31,988 bases of DNA from Parachlorella kessleri (lineage: Eukaryota; Chlorophyta; Trebouxiophyceae; Chlorellales; Chlorellaceae): assembly GCA_001598975.1 (NCBI GenBank), contig BBXU01002605.1, positions 1-31,988 of the forward strand. Reading direction: 5' to 3'. The stretch's first letter is position 1. The number at the start of each line of letters is the position of its first letter. The notes under the pieces are model-generated. The model was not told where the DNA came from and ran no database searches. It was given only the letters and a program-made list of their open reading frames with translations. Positions 9,901-20,102 of this stretch are shown piece after piece. The position numbers and the translations under genes were made by a program.

Positions 9901-11222
9901 AGGTGCTACGTTGCTGAAGCATCTGCACAATCCCTTCCGTGTTGCAGGTACCATATTCACACTCTGTCTACAAGAAGTCTGTCCCACCTGGGCCGCAAGG
10001 CCGGTCTCCTCCTGCCGACGCCGCTTGACCTCTTCCACCACCCCCTGGCACTCCTGCAGCAGCGCCACCCTCTGCGGCTTGCCCTCCCGCCACGGGACCC
10101 CGCCCGTCAGCCGCCGCCGCCCTGCCGCCCGCCACGGCTGCGCCTGCTGCCGCGCCACATTCGCCGGCCCTTGGGCACCTGCCACCGCCGCCGACCCCGC
10201 TGGCGGCGGCACCACTGGCCCCCCCTCTGCTGCCCTTGTTTGTGCTTGTGGCAGCGCCTGTGCCGAATTCGGTAGAAAAGGCGCTGGAGGCTGCTGCGAC
10301 CGCCCTGGCTGCCCGCCCACTGCGGGCTTGGCCGCCTTGGTCGGGGCTCCACTGGCAGCAGCTCCGCAGCGCACCCTGCGCTGGGCTGCAGGCAGCAGCT
10401 CTCCCACATACTCCGCAAAGCGGGCAGGCCGCTTGCGTGGGCGACTTGCCCTGGGCCCGACCGCCGCTGCTTGCCCCTCACTGGCTACCTGGGGCTGCGG
10501 CTGCGGCCGGGGCTGCTCCTGAGCAGGGCGGCTCCGAATGATGAGCACAGGCTGTCCATCAGGCTGGCTCCTGTCATCAAAACTACCTGAAGCTTCCCGC
10601 ATGGTCGGCCCCTGTGCCTGCAACTCTTGGAGTGGCTGTTCCTGGTGGTGGTGCTGTGGCAGCCAGACCCCTCTTACCCGCTCCTGCTGCTCTTGATTCT
10701 TCCCACAAACCTCGTCAAGCCTTGGACGCTCCTGAAGGTCAATAGGCTGCTCGCCCTCCCCTTCTCTCTCGTCTTGATGCTGCTGCTGCTGTTGCTGCTG
10801 CTGACTTCCAGGCAGCACACCCTCCCCCCTCGCACCCTGTGGCGCCTGGCACTGCTCCTGCTGGCATTGCTGCTGTAGGTGGGGCCCCTGCTGCTGGCCT
10901 AGGGCCCACAGCCCCAAGGGTGTGGGGGCCTGGGGCTGAGTCGCCCTTGGCGCCTCAGCCTGCTGCAAATTTGCCTCAATATCCTCGTCAAGTGACACCA
11001 GCCGCAAGCGGGGCACGGCAAGCTCGGGCGCTCCACCCTACAGCACACACTGCCGTCTCAAGCCAGTCTAGCACGACTATGATGTGACCAAGGGGCACCA
11101 CGGTCGGTGCCACCCCAGGGCAGGCAAGATTAACTAGAGCTGACTCTGCCATTGTTGGTAAGAGATTTGATGGCTAGACTGACCTCCACACCATCAGCAC
11201 CGCCTCCTAGGAGTCCAGCCAT
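6947..11222 (-). CDS. SNAPC3: snRNA-activating protein complex subunit 3 (SNAPC3/SNAP50-like)
   Basis: Eight minus-strand exons: 11222-11184, 11037-9988, 9562-9453, 9135-8964, 8621-8476, 8125-7969, 7643-7515, 7147-6947, giving 667 residues (human SNAPC3 is about 410). SNAPC binds proximal sequence elements and starts snRNA and type 3 Pol III transcription. The family domain fills the C-terminal 270 residues: QELLLLGSQPLTALRDAIHC (about 427-446), EGTFFNDTRE (about 482-491), the signature H-Q-G-G-C-E-H (557-563) with DVR following, and zinc-finger pairs C600-x2-C603 and C626-x2-C629 then H634. The N-terminal half is Gln/Pro/Ala-rich with a poly-Gln tract, then a coiled coil. The intron after His-Gln558 begins with GC. 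Start uncertain: ATG at 11432 with exons 11432-11377 and 11265-11184 is also phase-consistent and adds 33 residues. Confidence 0.88.
9683..9699. repeat. 17-nt G homopolymer inside a G-rich tract
   Basis: The run lies in the SNAPC3 intron between 9562 and 9988, preceded by a GTGTGTGTGT stretch and GGG groups from about 9671. On the SNAPC3 sense strand it is a C-run. It could form a G-quadruplex and is prone to length error. Confidence 0.9.
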
Positions 11223-11973
11223 GCGCTGCAGGAAGGCGGCTCCCTGGGTCTTCACACTGGCCACCCTGCAAGCAAACGCCACATGTTGTGCAAAGGCAAG
11301 TACGCTTGCCCCGGCGGTAGACAAAAACGAAACGAGGAGCTTAAGGCTGGCCTTCCGCCACGAAGGCTGCTAGTACCTGAAGGGCTGAGTTGCCCCTTCG
11401 CTTACGCCAGGAGCTGATATCCAGCTCCACATTGTTAACTGTCGTCTGATTTTGCAACCAAACGTTACAACAGGTGCCGGCCTGATGGCCTGACTGGCAG
11501 CCTAGTCATGACTCCGGCGTTTTGCATCATCTGGATAAATGGATTGTAACGGTTGCTAATTCAGTATATACGCGAAGCGAAGGAAGGGCCTAGCTATGAA
11601 AGTTGCCTTGCGCCCCACACTCCCGCCTTCGGCGCGCCTAGGCCATGAAAGAAGGCTGGTTGTCACAGAGCCTCACAAAAGCTGTTCGTAGGGCATGTGT
11701 GCATTGATCTAAATCTTGGTTCGCAGCCTTTATAGAAGTGACACCGGCGCATACCGTCAGGCTCTGGTTTGGGTAGCTGCAAAACTTTTACTTTGAAGCC
11801 AGACAAACAACACAGCTGTAGGAAGCAGTGACTGAAAAGTCTTGCATCCATGAGGGGTACGCAAGCAGCCCTGTACAGCAACATCCAATACTAGTAAAGT
11901 GCCTAGGAACGCCACACCTCCAGCACAGCAAATACTGTCCAGCAGTCACGCCATACCTAATAGCCCAACCCGG
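11223..11973. other. Intergenic: SMG8 3' UTR and SNAPC3 promoter
   Basis: Both flanking genes read leftward. The SMG8 3' UTR probably ends near the TGTAA at 11469-11465 (minus strand), leaving about 240 bp for the SNAPC3 promoter and 5' UTR. An open stretch on the minus strand around 11360-11500 has no in-frame ATG and I do not call it a gene, although part of it may be an alternative first SNAPC3 exon. Confidence 0.5.
11465..11469 (-). promoter_or_regulatory. Candidate poly(A) signal TGTAA for SMG8
   Basis: TGTAA reads on the minus strand about 505 nt past the SMG8 stop codon and before the next gene on that strand. Confidence 0.45.
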
Positions 11974-14900
11974 CTAGCCGACTGGACACAGCAGGGTACC
12001 TCCGAGCAGCACAGCCCGCAGTGGGCCTGCCCCGGGCAGAGGGGGCGCGGCCACACGCCACCCGCCTCCCGCAGAACCTGAGCCACCTCTCTCCGCACCC
12101 ATTTGCACAGCGTGCTCAGCTGGAGATGGGATGCCAGGTGCAGGGTCAGCCATACCAGTGCCGGCCTGGCTTGCTGACGCTGGCAGGGGCTGCGGCAGCT
12201 GGCCTGGTAGGGTGTAGATCCAGGGCAGTGTGATGCAGCACAAAGAGTCGGGCGGCAGCTGCACCGACCGCTGCGTTCGATAAACATAGCTCTGCTGCTG
12301 CCGCCCTGCGGGCACCTCCTTGCCTCCCTTCCCTCCCCCTGGAGCGCCTTGCATGGCGGCTGAGGTCAGGCCATGATGCCCTGGCCGCGAGCCCATCGCC
12401 AGGGGAAGCCGCCCAACAGCAGCAGCTGCTGTGTTCAATGGCGCAGGATCCCCTTCAGTAGGCAGCCCAGGTACGAGGTCAAGCTGGACCATAGGGCATG
12501 CCTCAAACCGCACATCCCCTGGCGGCGTGGCACAGAAAATCCGCCGCAGCTGCCACCACTCCGCGCTACTGCTGCTGCTGCTGCCACTGGTGCCGCTAGC
12601 GGTCTTGCCTGGCTGAAGGGCCAACCCTTCGGTGGCAACGCTTTGCGGCGGGTTGCTACCTTTTCCCTTGGGGCGGCCCTTGGTAGAGAAGGACCCCAGC
12701 TGCTCGCCTGAAGCATGGAGGTAGATGGGCAGTGTTCCTGTGAGCAGGAGCTCAGCTGCCGCGCCGCCGTAGGCAGGGGAGGCTGCAGCACCGGCGGCTG
12801 CCCGCCTGCCGGCGGCGCTGGCTGCTGCAGCGGCAGCGCCCACCGCCTCCGCCGCTGCATCGGCCAGGGCGTCCGTGGCGGGGTGCGGGTGGGGGCCTGC
12901 ATCGGCCACGCTGCTGCTGTGTGTGCTGCCGCCGCTGCCTGGCTCCACGCTGCCAGCGCTGCTGCTGCTTGGGAGGAGTACGGGATCCAGGGAGGAGACT
13001 GTGCAGGTTGCCAACTGGGCGGGCGTGACGAGTGCTCGCTGGCCACCCAAGGACTCAAATTCCACACCCACCAGCAGCGCTGGGGCACCCACGCCAGCTT
13101 TGCCGCCGGCTGGCCCTTTCCTTCCACCCTTCCCCGCAGCTGCTGCTGAGGCCGCTGCAGCTGGCAGCGGTGCCGAGACACCAGGTCCCTGCGACCAGCA
13201 CAGCGCCTGCTGTGGTCCCTCCAAGACCAGCCCCGTGGGTCCCTCAGTCGCCAAACACAGCATGCGTCGACTACTCACAGCCAGCCACCAGGCCTGGGAA
13301 GGACAGCTTCAGCAGGGCCCGGGAAGGCACATTAGCAGCCACAGCCTTCAGAGGCGACCCTTTGAACTGCCTGCGCCGTGCCGCGCTCCTGGGAGCACCG
13401 TCCACTCCAAGCACCACATGGTACTCACCAAGGGTGCCAAGGGGGCGGCAGAGTGCGAAACACCGGCACTGCTGCCAACGCTGGGTGCGACTGCCGCTCT
13501 CGCAGGCCAGTTCATCACCCTAGGGACAGCAGGCTCCATAGAGTACGAGGGCGTGGCAGCGCCCAGCGCTGGGAACTCTTCCTGGGGCTCATTGGCAGGA
13601 TTTGACACCTGCCAACCGAAACAGTGAAAGTGAACACATGTTGCAGTTGTCGTGCTTGTGGATAGGTGGGGACATAAGTACCTTTGACAGCACAAGGGAC
13701 AGGGATGCTTCCAAACACTACACAACAGGAGACAAGAGTAGGACAGCACTGTGGAGGGGTACAAGCTTGAGTAGGTGGAGGGTGGGAGGACCAGGGGGGG
13801 GGTGTTGTCCAAACTAGTGATGCGGCTGTCCTGCTGTGGTGCTGCATCAAGAGGGAGCGGGAGTCGCGCACCTGCAGCAGGAAGCGGTGCAGGCTGGTGG
13901 CACCGGGGAGCAGCCCTGGCTGATGCAGCTGGGCCGCCTGCGCTGCCTTGCCGCTGGCGAGCACATGCACCTCCAGGTGACACCCCGAGTCAAGGCATGC
14001 CTCTTGCTGCGGTTGCTGCTGCTGCTCTGCTGGCTGAGTGGTAGCACCCTCCTTTTCCTGGGGCTGTGCAGAGGCCGCATCGGTGGCAGCGTGCCCAGCA
14101 GCAGCTGCGAGAGGTGCGCTCTGCAGATTGGTGCTGCCAGCGGCACTAGCCATGGCTCTGGACGCTGGGAAAAGTCCGTCAGGGCCCCCGCCCCCGCTCA
14201 CTAGCAGGGGCACCACCTGCAATAGCCTCGGTCCTCCACCCGCCTGCCCGCTGCTGCCTTTGCCTTCCTGCTGCTCCTGCTGCTGCTGCTCTTGTCGCTG
14301 GCGGCGCTGCTTCTGTTGCCGCTGCTGGCCAAGCTCCTGCTGTTGCCGATGCTGCTGTCGGTCCTGCTGCAGCACGCCTGGCTGGGCTTCCACAGGAGCA
14401 GTCACGGACCCGTGGTTATGGGGGCCTGGCTGGGCCGGCAACGCAAACGGTACAAGTCCCTGGTCCTTGGCGTCCGGCGGGAAGGGGTCTTCGATGACCA
14501 GCTGCTTGCAGCCGTTGCAGGTTGCCAGGAGGTAGTCTACACGGCTGCTGTGCTGCACCTCCTGCAGTAGAGTTGGCCACATGCGGGCTCTCCAGCATTT
14601 GCTCCAGGGCCCTCGTATTGAACAGCCAGACAAGCATGCGACAAGCAGTCCGGAGAGCACTGGTGCCAGCCGCAGCAGCTGCTGGCTTGGACAAGCTCTG
14701 TGGTCGAGGCACCGCCATCTTGGCCGGGAGCATTGTCACAAGCAACTGGGCTGCAACCCCGTGGCAGGGTTCACTCCAGGCAGGGCACTGCCCCAGCAGC
14801 CAACCTAGGACGGAGATGAGCACTTCTACGGAGCCATTCTATCAGGAAAGATCAGAAGTCACCTGGGCCATCAAGAGGCCATGAGGAGCCCCACCCACCC

Positions 14901-17179
14901 ACTCTCTCGCCTGTGTGTCGTGCGGTGCAAGCAGGCAGGGGTGGCCCCACAGGCTCAGCGCCTGGCACTGCTGCCGCCCATGGCCCCACAGGGCCTCGCA
15001 CTCCTCCCTAAGCTGCTGCTCACTCTCCAGGCTTGCGGGGCCACGGGCCAGCGAGGCATACACCCTCAGTGCTCCCTGCACCGCACAGCTGCCGCTGCTA
15101 CATGAATGTTCAGCCGTTGACACATTCGGGTGACAATGCCAGAGTGGTTGCAAGCATGGGAGGACAAGGACTGTGCAGCACCGCAAGCTCAGCTGCATAA
15201 CACTATATATAGGGCAAGCTTCGCCATGCGCCCCGCACCGGGAAGTGTGTACAAGGGCCAGTTTTCCTACAGTGCCCGCAGCAACAGCGCCTCGCCAGGG
15301 CGACCAGAGTGTCGAGGCAGACGCCTATAGCACTGCCTGCCCAGCCCAGTTTGTAGCTTATACTGTTTGGCGCTGTTGCGGGGTGCCATAGCCCACGGCA
15401 GAGGCCCATGCGCACCTGAAGAGCCGCAGCATGCACAGCGGCCGGATAAATCTCCGGCACCGCTCGTACGTAGGCTTCCTTTGCTGCAGCAACAGCCCGC
15501 AGGCATTTGATCTCTGACAGTTGCCTTGTCAGGCCAATGCAGCCGTGGATCCATGCTGAGGCAGCAGCGGCGCCTTCAGGTGCGGCAGCCGCATCGTGCG
15601 CATCCTCCGCCCCGGCTCCCATCTCAGACTTGCCAGCAGCAGGTTTGCCTCGGCCTTGCTGCTGCCCATTGCTTCCTTCCATGTCATGCGCTGTCTTCAC
15701 TTGTCCGCCATTGCCTCCCTGCCCGTCTCCCACGTCCAGCCCAGCCTCATCTGCACAGCCCAGTGCAGCAGCCAAAGCAGCCACTGCCTTCCGCCAGCCA
15801 GGCAAGGCGACGCCGGTGGTGGCCACCCCTGCTGCCTGCTTTGCCAGCTGAGCGGCACGCTCCTGCAGGGCCAAGCGCAGCTGCGCCAGCGGTGCTGCAT
15901 CACTCGCAGCTTCCCCTGCTGCTCCTTCCGAGCCTACCATGGGCGTCACAGATTGGGAGGCCACTGTCGCCCCGCCAGGCTGCTGTGCGCCTGGCCCCTC
16001 AGGGGTGTTACCACCACTGTCAGCGGCAGCAGCCCTCGCCCTGGGCCCGGGCCCCTCCCTAAGCGCTGCAAAGGCTCGCCCCATGGCTGCAGTGGTGGTG
16101 GTTCCCAGCGAGGCCACCAACCATGCTGTGCCCTGGGGCCGAAGCGTGCACAGCGCAGCAGGGTGGTCATCTGCCAACACAACCCTGCAACGCTTCGATA
16201 ACGTCCGCAGCATAGTGTCCAGCTGCTCTTGAGCCTCCTGCTGCTGCTTGGCTGTCCAGAGGCTTGACATATCACGTCCCACCTGCACCTTGGGGAGCAC
16301 ACATTGTCATTCCAAGGTTCACCAACTTCTGCGAGACCCCCGTGTGGGACCCCCGTCCCCACCAAGCAGCTTACTTTTGAAAGGCAGTGGCAGCTAGGCA
16401 GAGTGCAGAGAACACAACAGGCTTGCTGTGCATCCCCCAAGTGCCACGATCTAAGAGTAGACCTAAACACCGAGATGCCGTTCATTTGAACCAAGTGTCA
16501 CTCGCCGCAAGCTGCTAGATAAGACCCAGCCAGAGGTGCCCCTCCTGCGCACCTGACACACTAGTAGCAGCAGGGCTGGCTGGTTCCAAGGGGGGCAGCT
16601 GCCTATATCCTGCGTGCCACTAATACTGGGTGCAAGCAGCTGGGCCAGGGAGGGCGCTAGGAGCTGCTTGGACTGCTGCAGCAGGCGTAGCGTACCCAAG
16701 GTGCCGGCATCTGGGGTTGCACCTCGGGGTAGCACCCACACCACGGCATGGCAGGAAAGGAAGAGCAGCAGTGCCGCTCTCAGGGCGGCCTCATCTTGCA
16801 CCTGCAACTACACACGAAAGGTTTTTCCAATTCTCATAAGGTGACAGATCCTTGATATAATGCAGATGCACACAGTGCAGCTTCAAACACACCCCTGCAG
16901 ACCCTTGCAGTAACTGGAGTCGGCTTAGTCTCCCTAACACTCGCCTTCCAGTGCAACCCCACGTACAGGACGTCTTTACAAGCGTCGTGGTGATATAGGA
17001 ACCCTGCTGTGCTGCCTGGCGGTGGGGCCACAAGCTGGCCCGAGATGGCACCGATGGCACCAGAGGGCTCAGGTCCTGCGGCGCAACCGTGAGTGCTTCG
17101 TTGATCACGTAACTAGGTATGGGCAGTCAGGGCTGTACAGCTCTTGGGACGCACCTAGGACCCCGACAACGAAAGTCAT
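11974..17179 (-). CDS. SMG8: Nonsense-mediated mRNA decay factor SMG8
   Basis: Nine minus-strand exons: 17179-17155, 17075-16945, 16801-16553, 16282-15416, 15075-14863, 14561-13872, 13608-13429, 13366-13279, 13154-11974, giving 1207 residues (human about 990). SMG8, with SMG9, binds and restrains the SMG1 kinase that phosphorylates UPF1. Family blocks appear in order: N-terminal MTFVVGVLG; LLFLSCHAVVWVLP (about 62-75); a central helical part with EIYPAAVHAA; the strongly conserved LRVYASLARGPASL (about 427-440); the Cys pair C510-x2-C513 in LLATCNGCKQ; and C-terminal LLVGVEFESLGG, the LRRIF block and LPPDSLCCITLPWIY. Gln- and Ala-rich inserts account for the extra length. The intron after residue 52 starts with GC. 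Junctions between 13608 and 13154 are the least certain. Exon 1 codes only eight residues plus one base but fits in phase and motif. Confidence 0.85.
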
Positions 17180-17768
17180 GTGTCTAGATAGTGTCTAGAC
17201 GGTCGCGCTTGTGTAAAGGGTTGCCCGATCTCACTACAAGAATAGCCGAGCGGCCGGGTTCTGTTCTAAGCTGATTAGTCAGCATTACTGGGCCCGCCAG
17301 CGCGCTATGACACAATTTCTCATCCAACTCCCTGGCAGTGGTTACCATGGTTGTCACCCAAACGTGGCATTACATCGGCTTGCTCGCCAGATGTGGCTTG
17401 CATAAGCATTCTCTCAAGGTAAGCCTGCCGAAGGTAAGGTAGTCCAAGGACAAATGCCAGGCATCCTACCCAGCCTAAGCAGCGCTAGGGATAATGAGAG
17501 GTCATCGTATGCCAACTGGTCTGAGGCGTAGAAATACAACGATGGGAGATGTAAGCGAGCAGACTAGACTGGGCTGTATCAACGCAGTAATCCTTAGGGC
17601 ACGCTTTACTCCTGGGCAAGAGGGGTGAGTAGCAAACTTGTCCGCTGCATCGCCGATGGGAGCTCCTGCAGAAAGAAATGCTTGGTCTTTCAGCGTGCTG
17701 CCACCGGCTGCGTTCCTGTCGATTTGGGTTGCTGATAAAGGGCCAACTGAAGCCAGGATGTATTTCGC
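17180..17768. other. Intergenic: upstream of SMG8, downstream of the heme-oxygenase-like gene
   Basis: No conserved coding or RNA feature is visible. The left part should hold the SMG8 promoter, but I see no obvious TATA box. Confidence 0.5.
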
Positions 17769-17773
17769 TTACA
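17769..17773 (-). promoter_or_regulatory. Poly(A) signal TGTAA for the heme-oxygenase-like gene
   Basis: TGTAA on the minus strand lies about 117 nt after the stop codon at 17890. Confidence 0.55.
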
Positions 17774-17889
17774 AAATACAGCCAAAAGAGCTTCCCTACT
17801 GCAGGTACATGCACCATCTGTCCGTTTGTGTGTCTGTTTGTTGGTTTTGCGCGCACTGGTGCAGACTCATCATTTAACCGAAAGGGCCC

Positions 17890-19926
17890 TCAGGCTAAAA
17901 GGGTTGAGAACGCTTGCCAGCCACTTGCCTGCATCAGCGCCTCCTTCTCCTCCTGCGCTAGTAGCTCTCCCCACTCATTGATAATCTCCTTCAATGTCGT
18001 AATAGGGTCTTTGATATGTGATGGATATGTCCTGCACATGGTAAGACACCTAGTTGGCAGTTCCAGGGGAAAGAAGGCATTTGACAGCTACTTTGCCATG
18101 CTACCAGAGGAGGAGCACACTTTGCAGGGCCCAGGTATGGATCGGTGACTGCTACTTACCTGTATGTGTTCAGTGCCCCACGCTTGAATAGGTCAAGCTT
18201 TTCCGTGGCAGCAGCGCCGATCCGTCCCCCAGACGTCAGGAGGACCAGCAGCAGAACATACGCATGTGCTAACAGCCTGCAGAGCATGCGGACCTTGTAG
18301 CAATGCCTTTTGATGCGACTTGAATTGCAGTGTACAAGGGCGGAACCGTGGCTGACGAGGCCCAGCCAATGCCAGCTTAAGCATCAACCAAATCACCGTA
18401 TTGCCAGGCCACCTCTCGACATGCCATGGACCGTCAGGGGCACGGGATACCTGCCGCAACGGGTCACTCACTTGAGCACGGACAATGTGACCTCCGCTTC
18501 ACCCTCCGCTGCGCTGACTCGTGTGGCCAGTGCGCCCAGGTATTGAGCATGCCCCGCGGCATTGGGTGAAGGCTTGGGAAGTGGACTTGCCGCCCCGTCG
18601 CGCTCAACTGCTTCCGCTGGGGAGGCTGCGCTGCCAAGGCTGCTTGCCTCCGCACCACTGTCCGCAGTGAGCCGCTGTATATCTGCTGCCAGCTGTTGGC
18701 TGCGAGAGAGGCCGTGGGCCGGGCTGAGAAGCTCGAGCGCTTTTGTGAGGTGCTCTGCAGCAAGAAATGCTGGCATGGAGGTGGCCACCCCGTGGCACAC
18801 AGAGGGGAGAGTGTGACCGCCTGCTCTCACCGTGGTGGAACTGCTTCCATTCAAACAACAAGCATCGCTGGCACATGGCATCTCCAAGCCGCAGTACACA
18901 GTGCTGGTTCAATTCGCATTCAGACACAAGGTAGCTTCTTGCTACAGGCCCCATTGACTGCACGGTGATCTGAGCCAGTAACAAGCAACCTTGCCCGCCT
19001 CCCAGCGGTACCTGGCACCAGCAACGGCCCCTCACCTGGTGAGCATGCAGCACTGCAGCTCTTGAGCGCCGCCTCCAGAGCGCTATGCACGGTGAGCAGG
19101 TCACACAGGTACTGCAAGTAGTGCGACTCCGCAAAGGCCCAGCGCTTGAAAGGCGGCAGCGGCTTGGCACCTTTCAGCTGCGCCACAGGCATGGCACCTT
19201 GTGCCTGCAGGCAGTCAGCCAGGCCTATGGCTCGCTAGCAGTCAGTCTTTAACTACACGGCAGTCATCATCATTCCCGGGAGGCATTAGACCAGAAGCGG
19301 GGCAAGAGGACAACGCACTTACCTCCAGCAGCTCCAGACGCTTGGCCAGCTGCTCATAAAAGGGTGCATTGCTGTCAAGATGCACTTGGGAAGCTGCCTC
19401 AACCTCCAGCTGCCCCAGATCGCCTGGATCGCCGGTGCCCCAGTTCCTAACCTGGAGCACCATAGGTAGGGGGATGGCAGTTCGCAGCAGTCAGTCTCGG
19501 ACACGCTTGCTTTGCCCCTGCCTCTGTTCACAACTTTCAAGCAAGTGGGAACTGACATGTTTGCTTCACCGTCTTCAGGCTCTCACCTTAACAAACTCCA
19601 CCCTGCCCTTGGAAGCCTCAATGCTGTCCACCGGGCGGGCTTTGCGGTCCTCCACGAGCTTCACCGCGCGCTCCACAGCCTACAACAGCGGCTTTTGCAC
19701 GTATTTACAAGCTGTATGGGGCACAGGTCCATGAGCCAACATGACTGCTCCCTACCTTGGCATCTCCCCTGGTCACAGAGTTGGACTGTTTCTTGCTGAG
19801 CCTTGTGGGCTTGGGGCTGCTACTGGGTTTGTTTGAAGCCTCTCCAAACCCTTGAGCACACCGGACAGGCTGGAGATGAAGGGCTGCAGGTCGCCCAGTC
19901 GCTGCTATTAGTGTGGTACGCGGCAT
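17890..19926 (-). CDS. Heme-oxygenase-like protein, probably plastid-targeted
   Basis: Seven minus-strand exons: 19926-19756, 19679-19587, 19451-19323, 19204-19036, 18754-18472, 18276-18160, 18031-17890, giving 367 residues. The first about 57 are rich in Arg, Ser, Thr and Ala with almost no acids, like a plastid transit peptide. The rest has motifs in the order of the plant heme oxygenase fold: SHYLQYLCDLLTVHSALE (about 155-172), GLSRSQQLAADI, AQYLGALA, then LLAHAYVLLLVLLTSGGRIG (about 283-302), resembling the family's FxHxYNxYFAHTAGGRMIG, and a C-terminal helix with EEKEAL. True heme oxygenases open heme to biliverdin for bilin synthesis. I cannot find the N-terminal proximal-His motif (LHTxxQ) of active enzymes, so it may be a non-catalytic paralogue, as reported for plant HO2. 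Acceptor at 18754 chosen for its pyrimidine tract. Fold assignment is moderate; exon chain is good. Confidence 0.58.
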
Positions 19927-20102
19927 TGAAAGACTTCGCAGGTCAAGGATCTTCACGTTAAATTGCACAAATCCATGGAGGATGTGGGATGAGTCAAATA
20001 TTACCTTAGGCGCGCGCGAATCCTCCGACTAGGAAACCAGTAAAAAAACCTCCCCCCCAGACTTGGAACAGCTCCTACACCTTACTCTACCTGCTGCCAA
20101 GG
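19927..20102. promoter_or_regulatory. 176-bp divergent (probably bidirectional) promoter
   Basis: This gap separates the start codons of the heme-oxygenase-like gene (leftward) and MNS1 (rightward), so both promoters and 5' UTRs must lie here or overlap it. It holds an alternating GGCGCGCGCG block near 20009-20018 and an A7/C8 stretch just after it. No TATA box is clear. Confidence 0.6.

Noticed and set aside
12875..14535. Several long + strand open frames opposite SMG8 (about 12875-13627, 14038-14535)
   Set aside because: They are low-complexity shadows of Gln/Ala-rich SMG8 exons, while the minus strand carries conserved SMG8 motifs with matching phases.
15507..16201. Overlapping + strand frames opposite the large SMG8 exon
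   Set aside because: They are GC-rich shadow frames without motifs; the minus-strand exon is phase-consistent with both neighbours.
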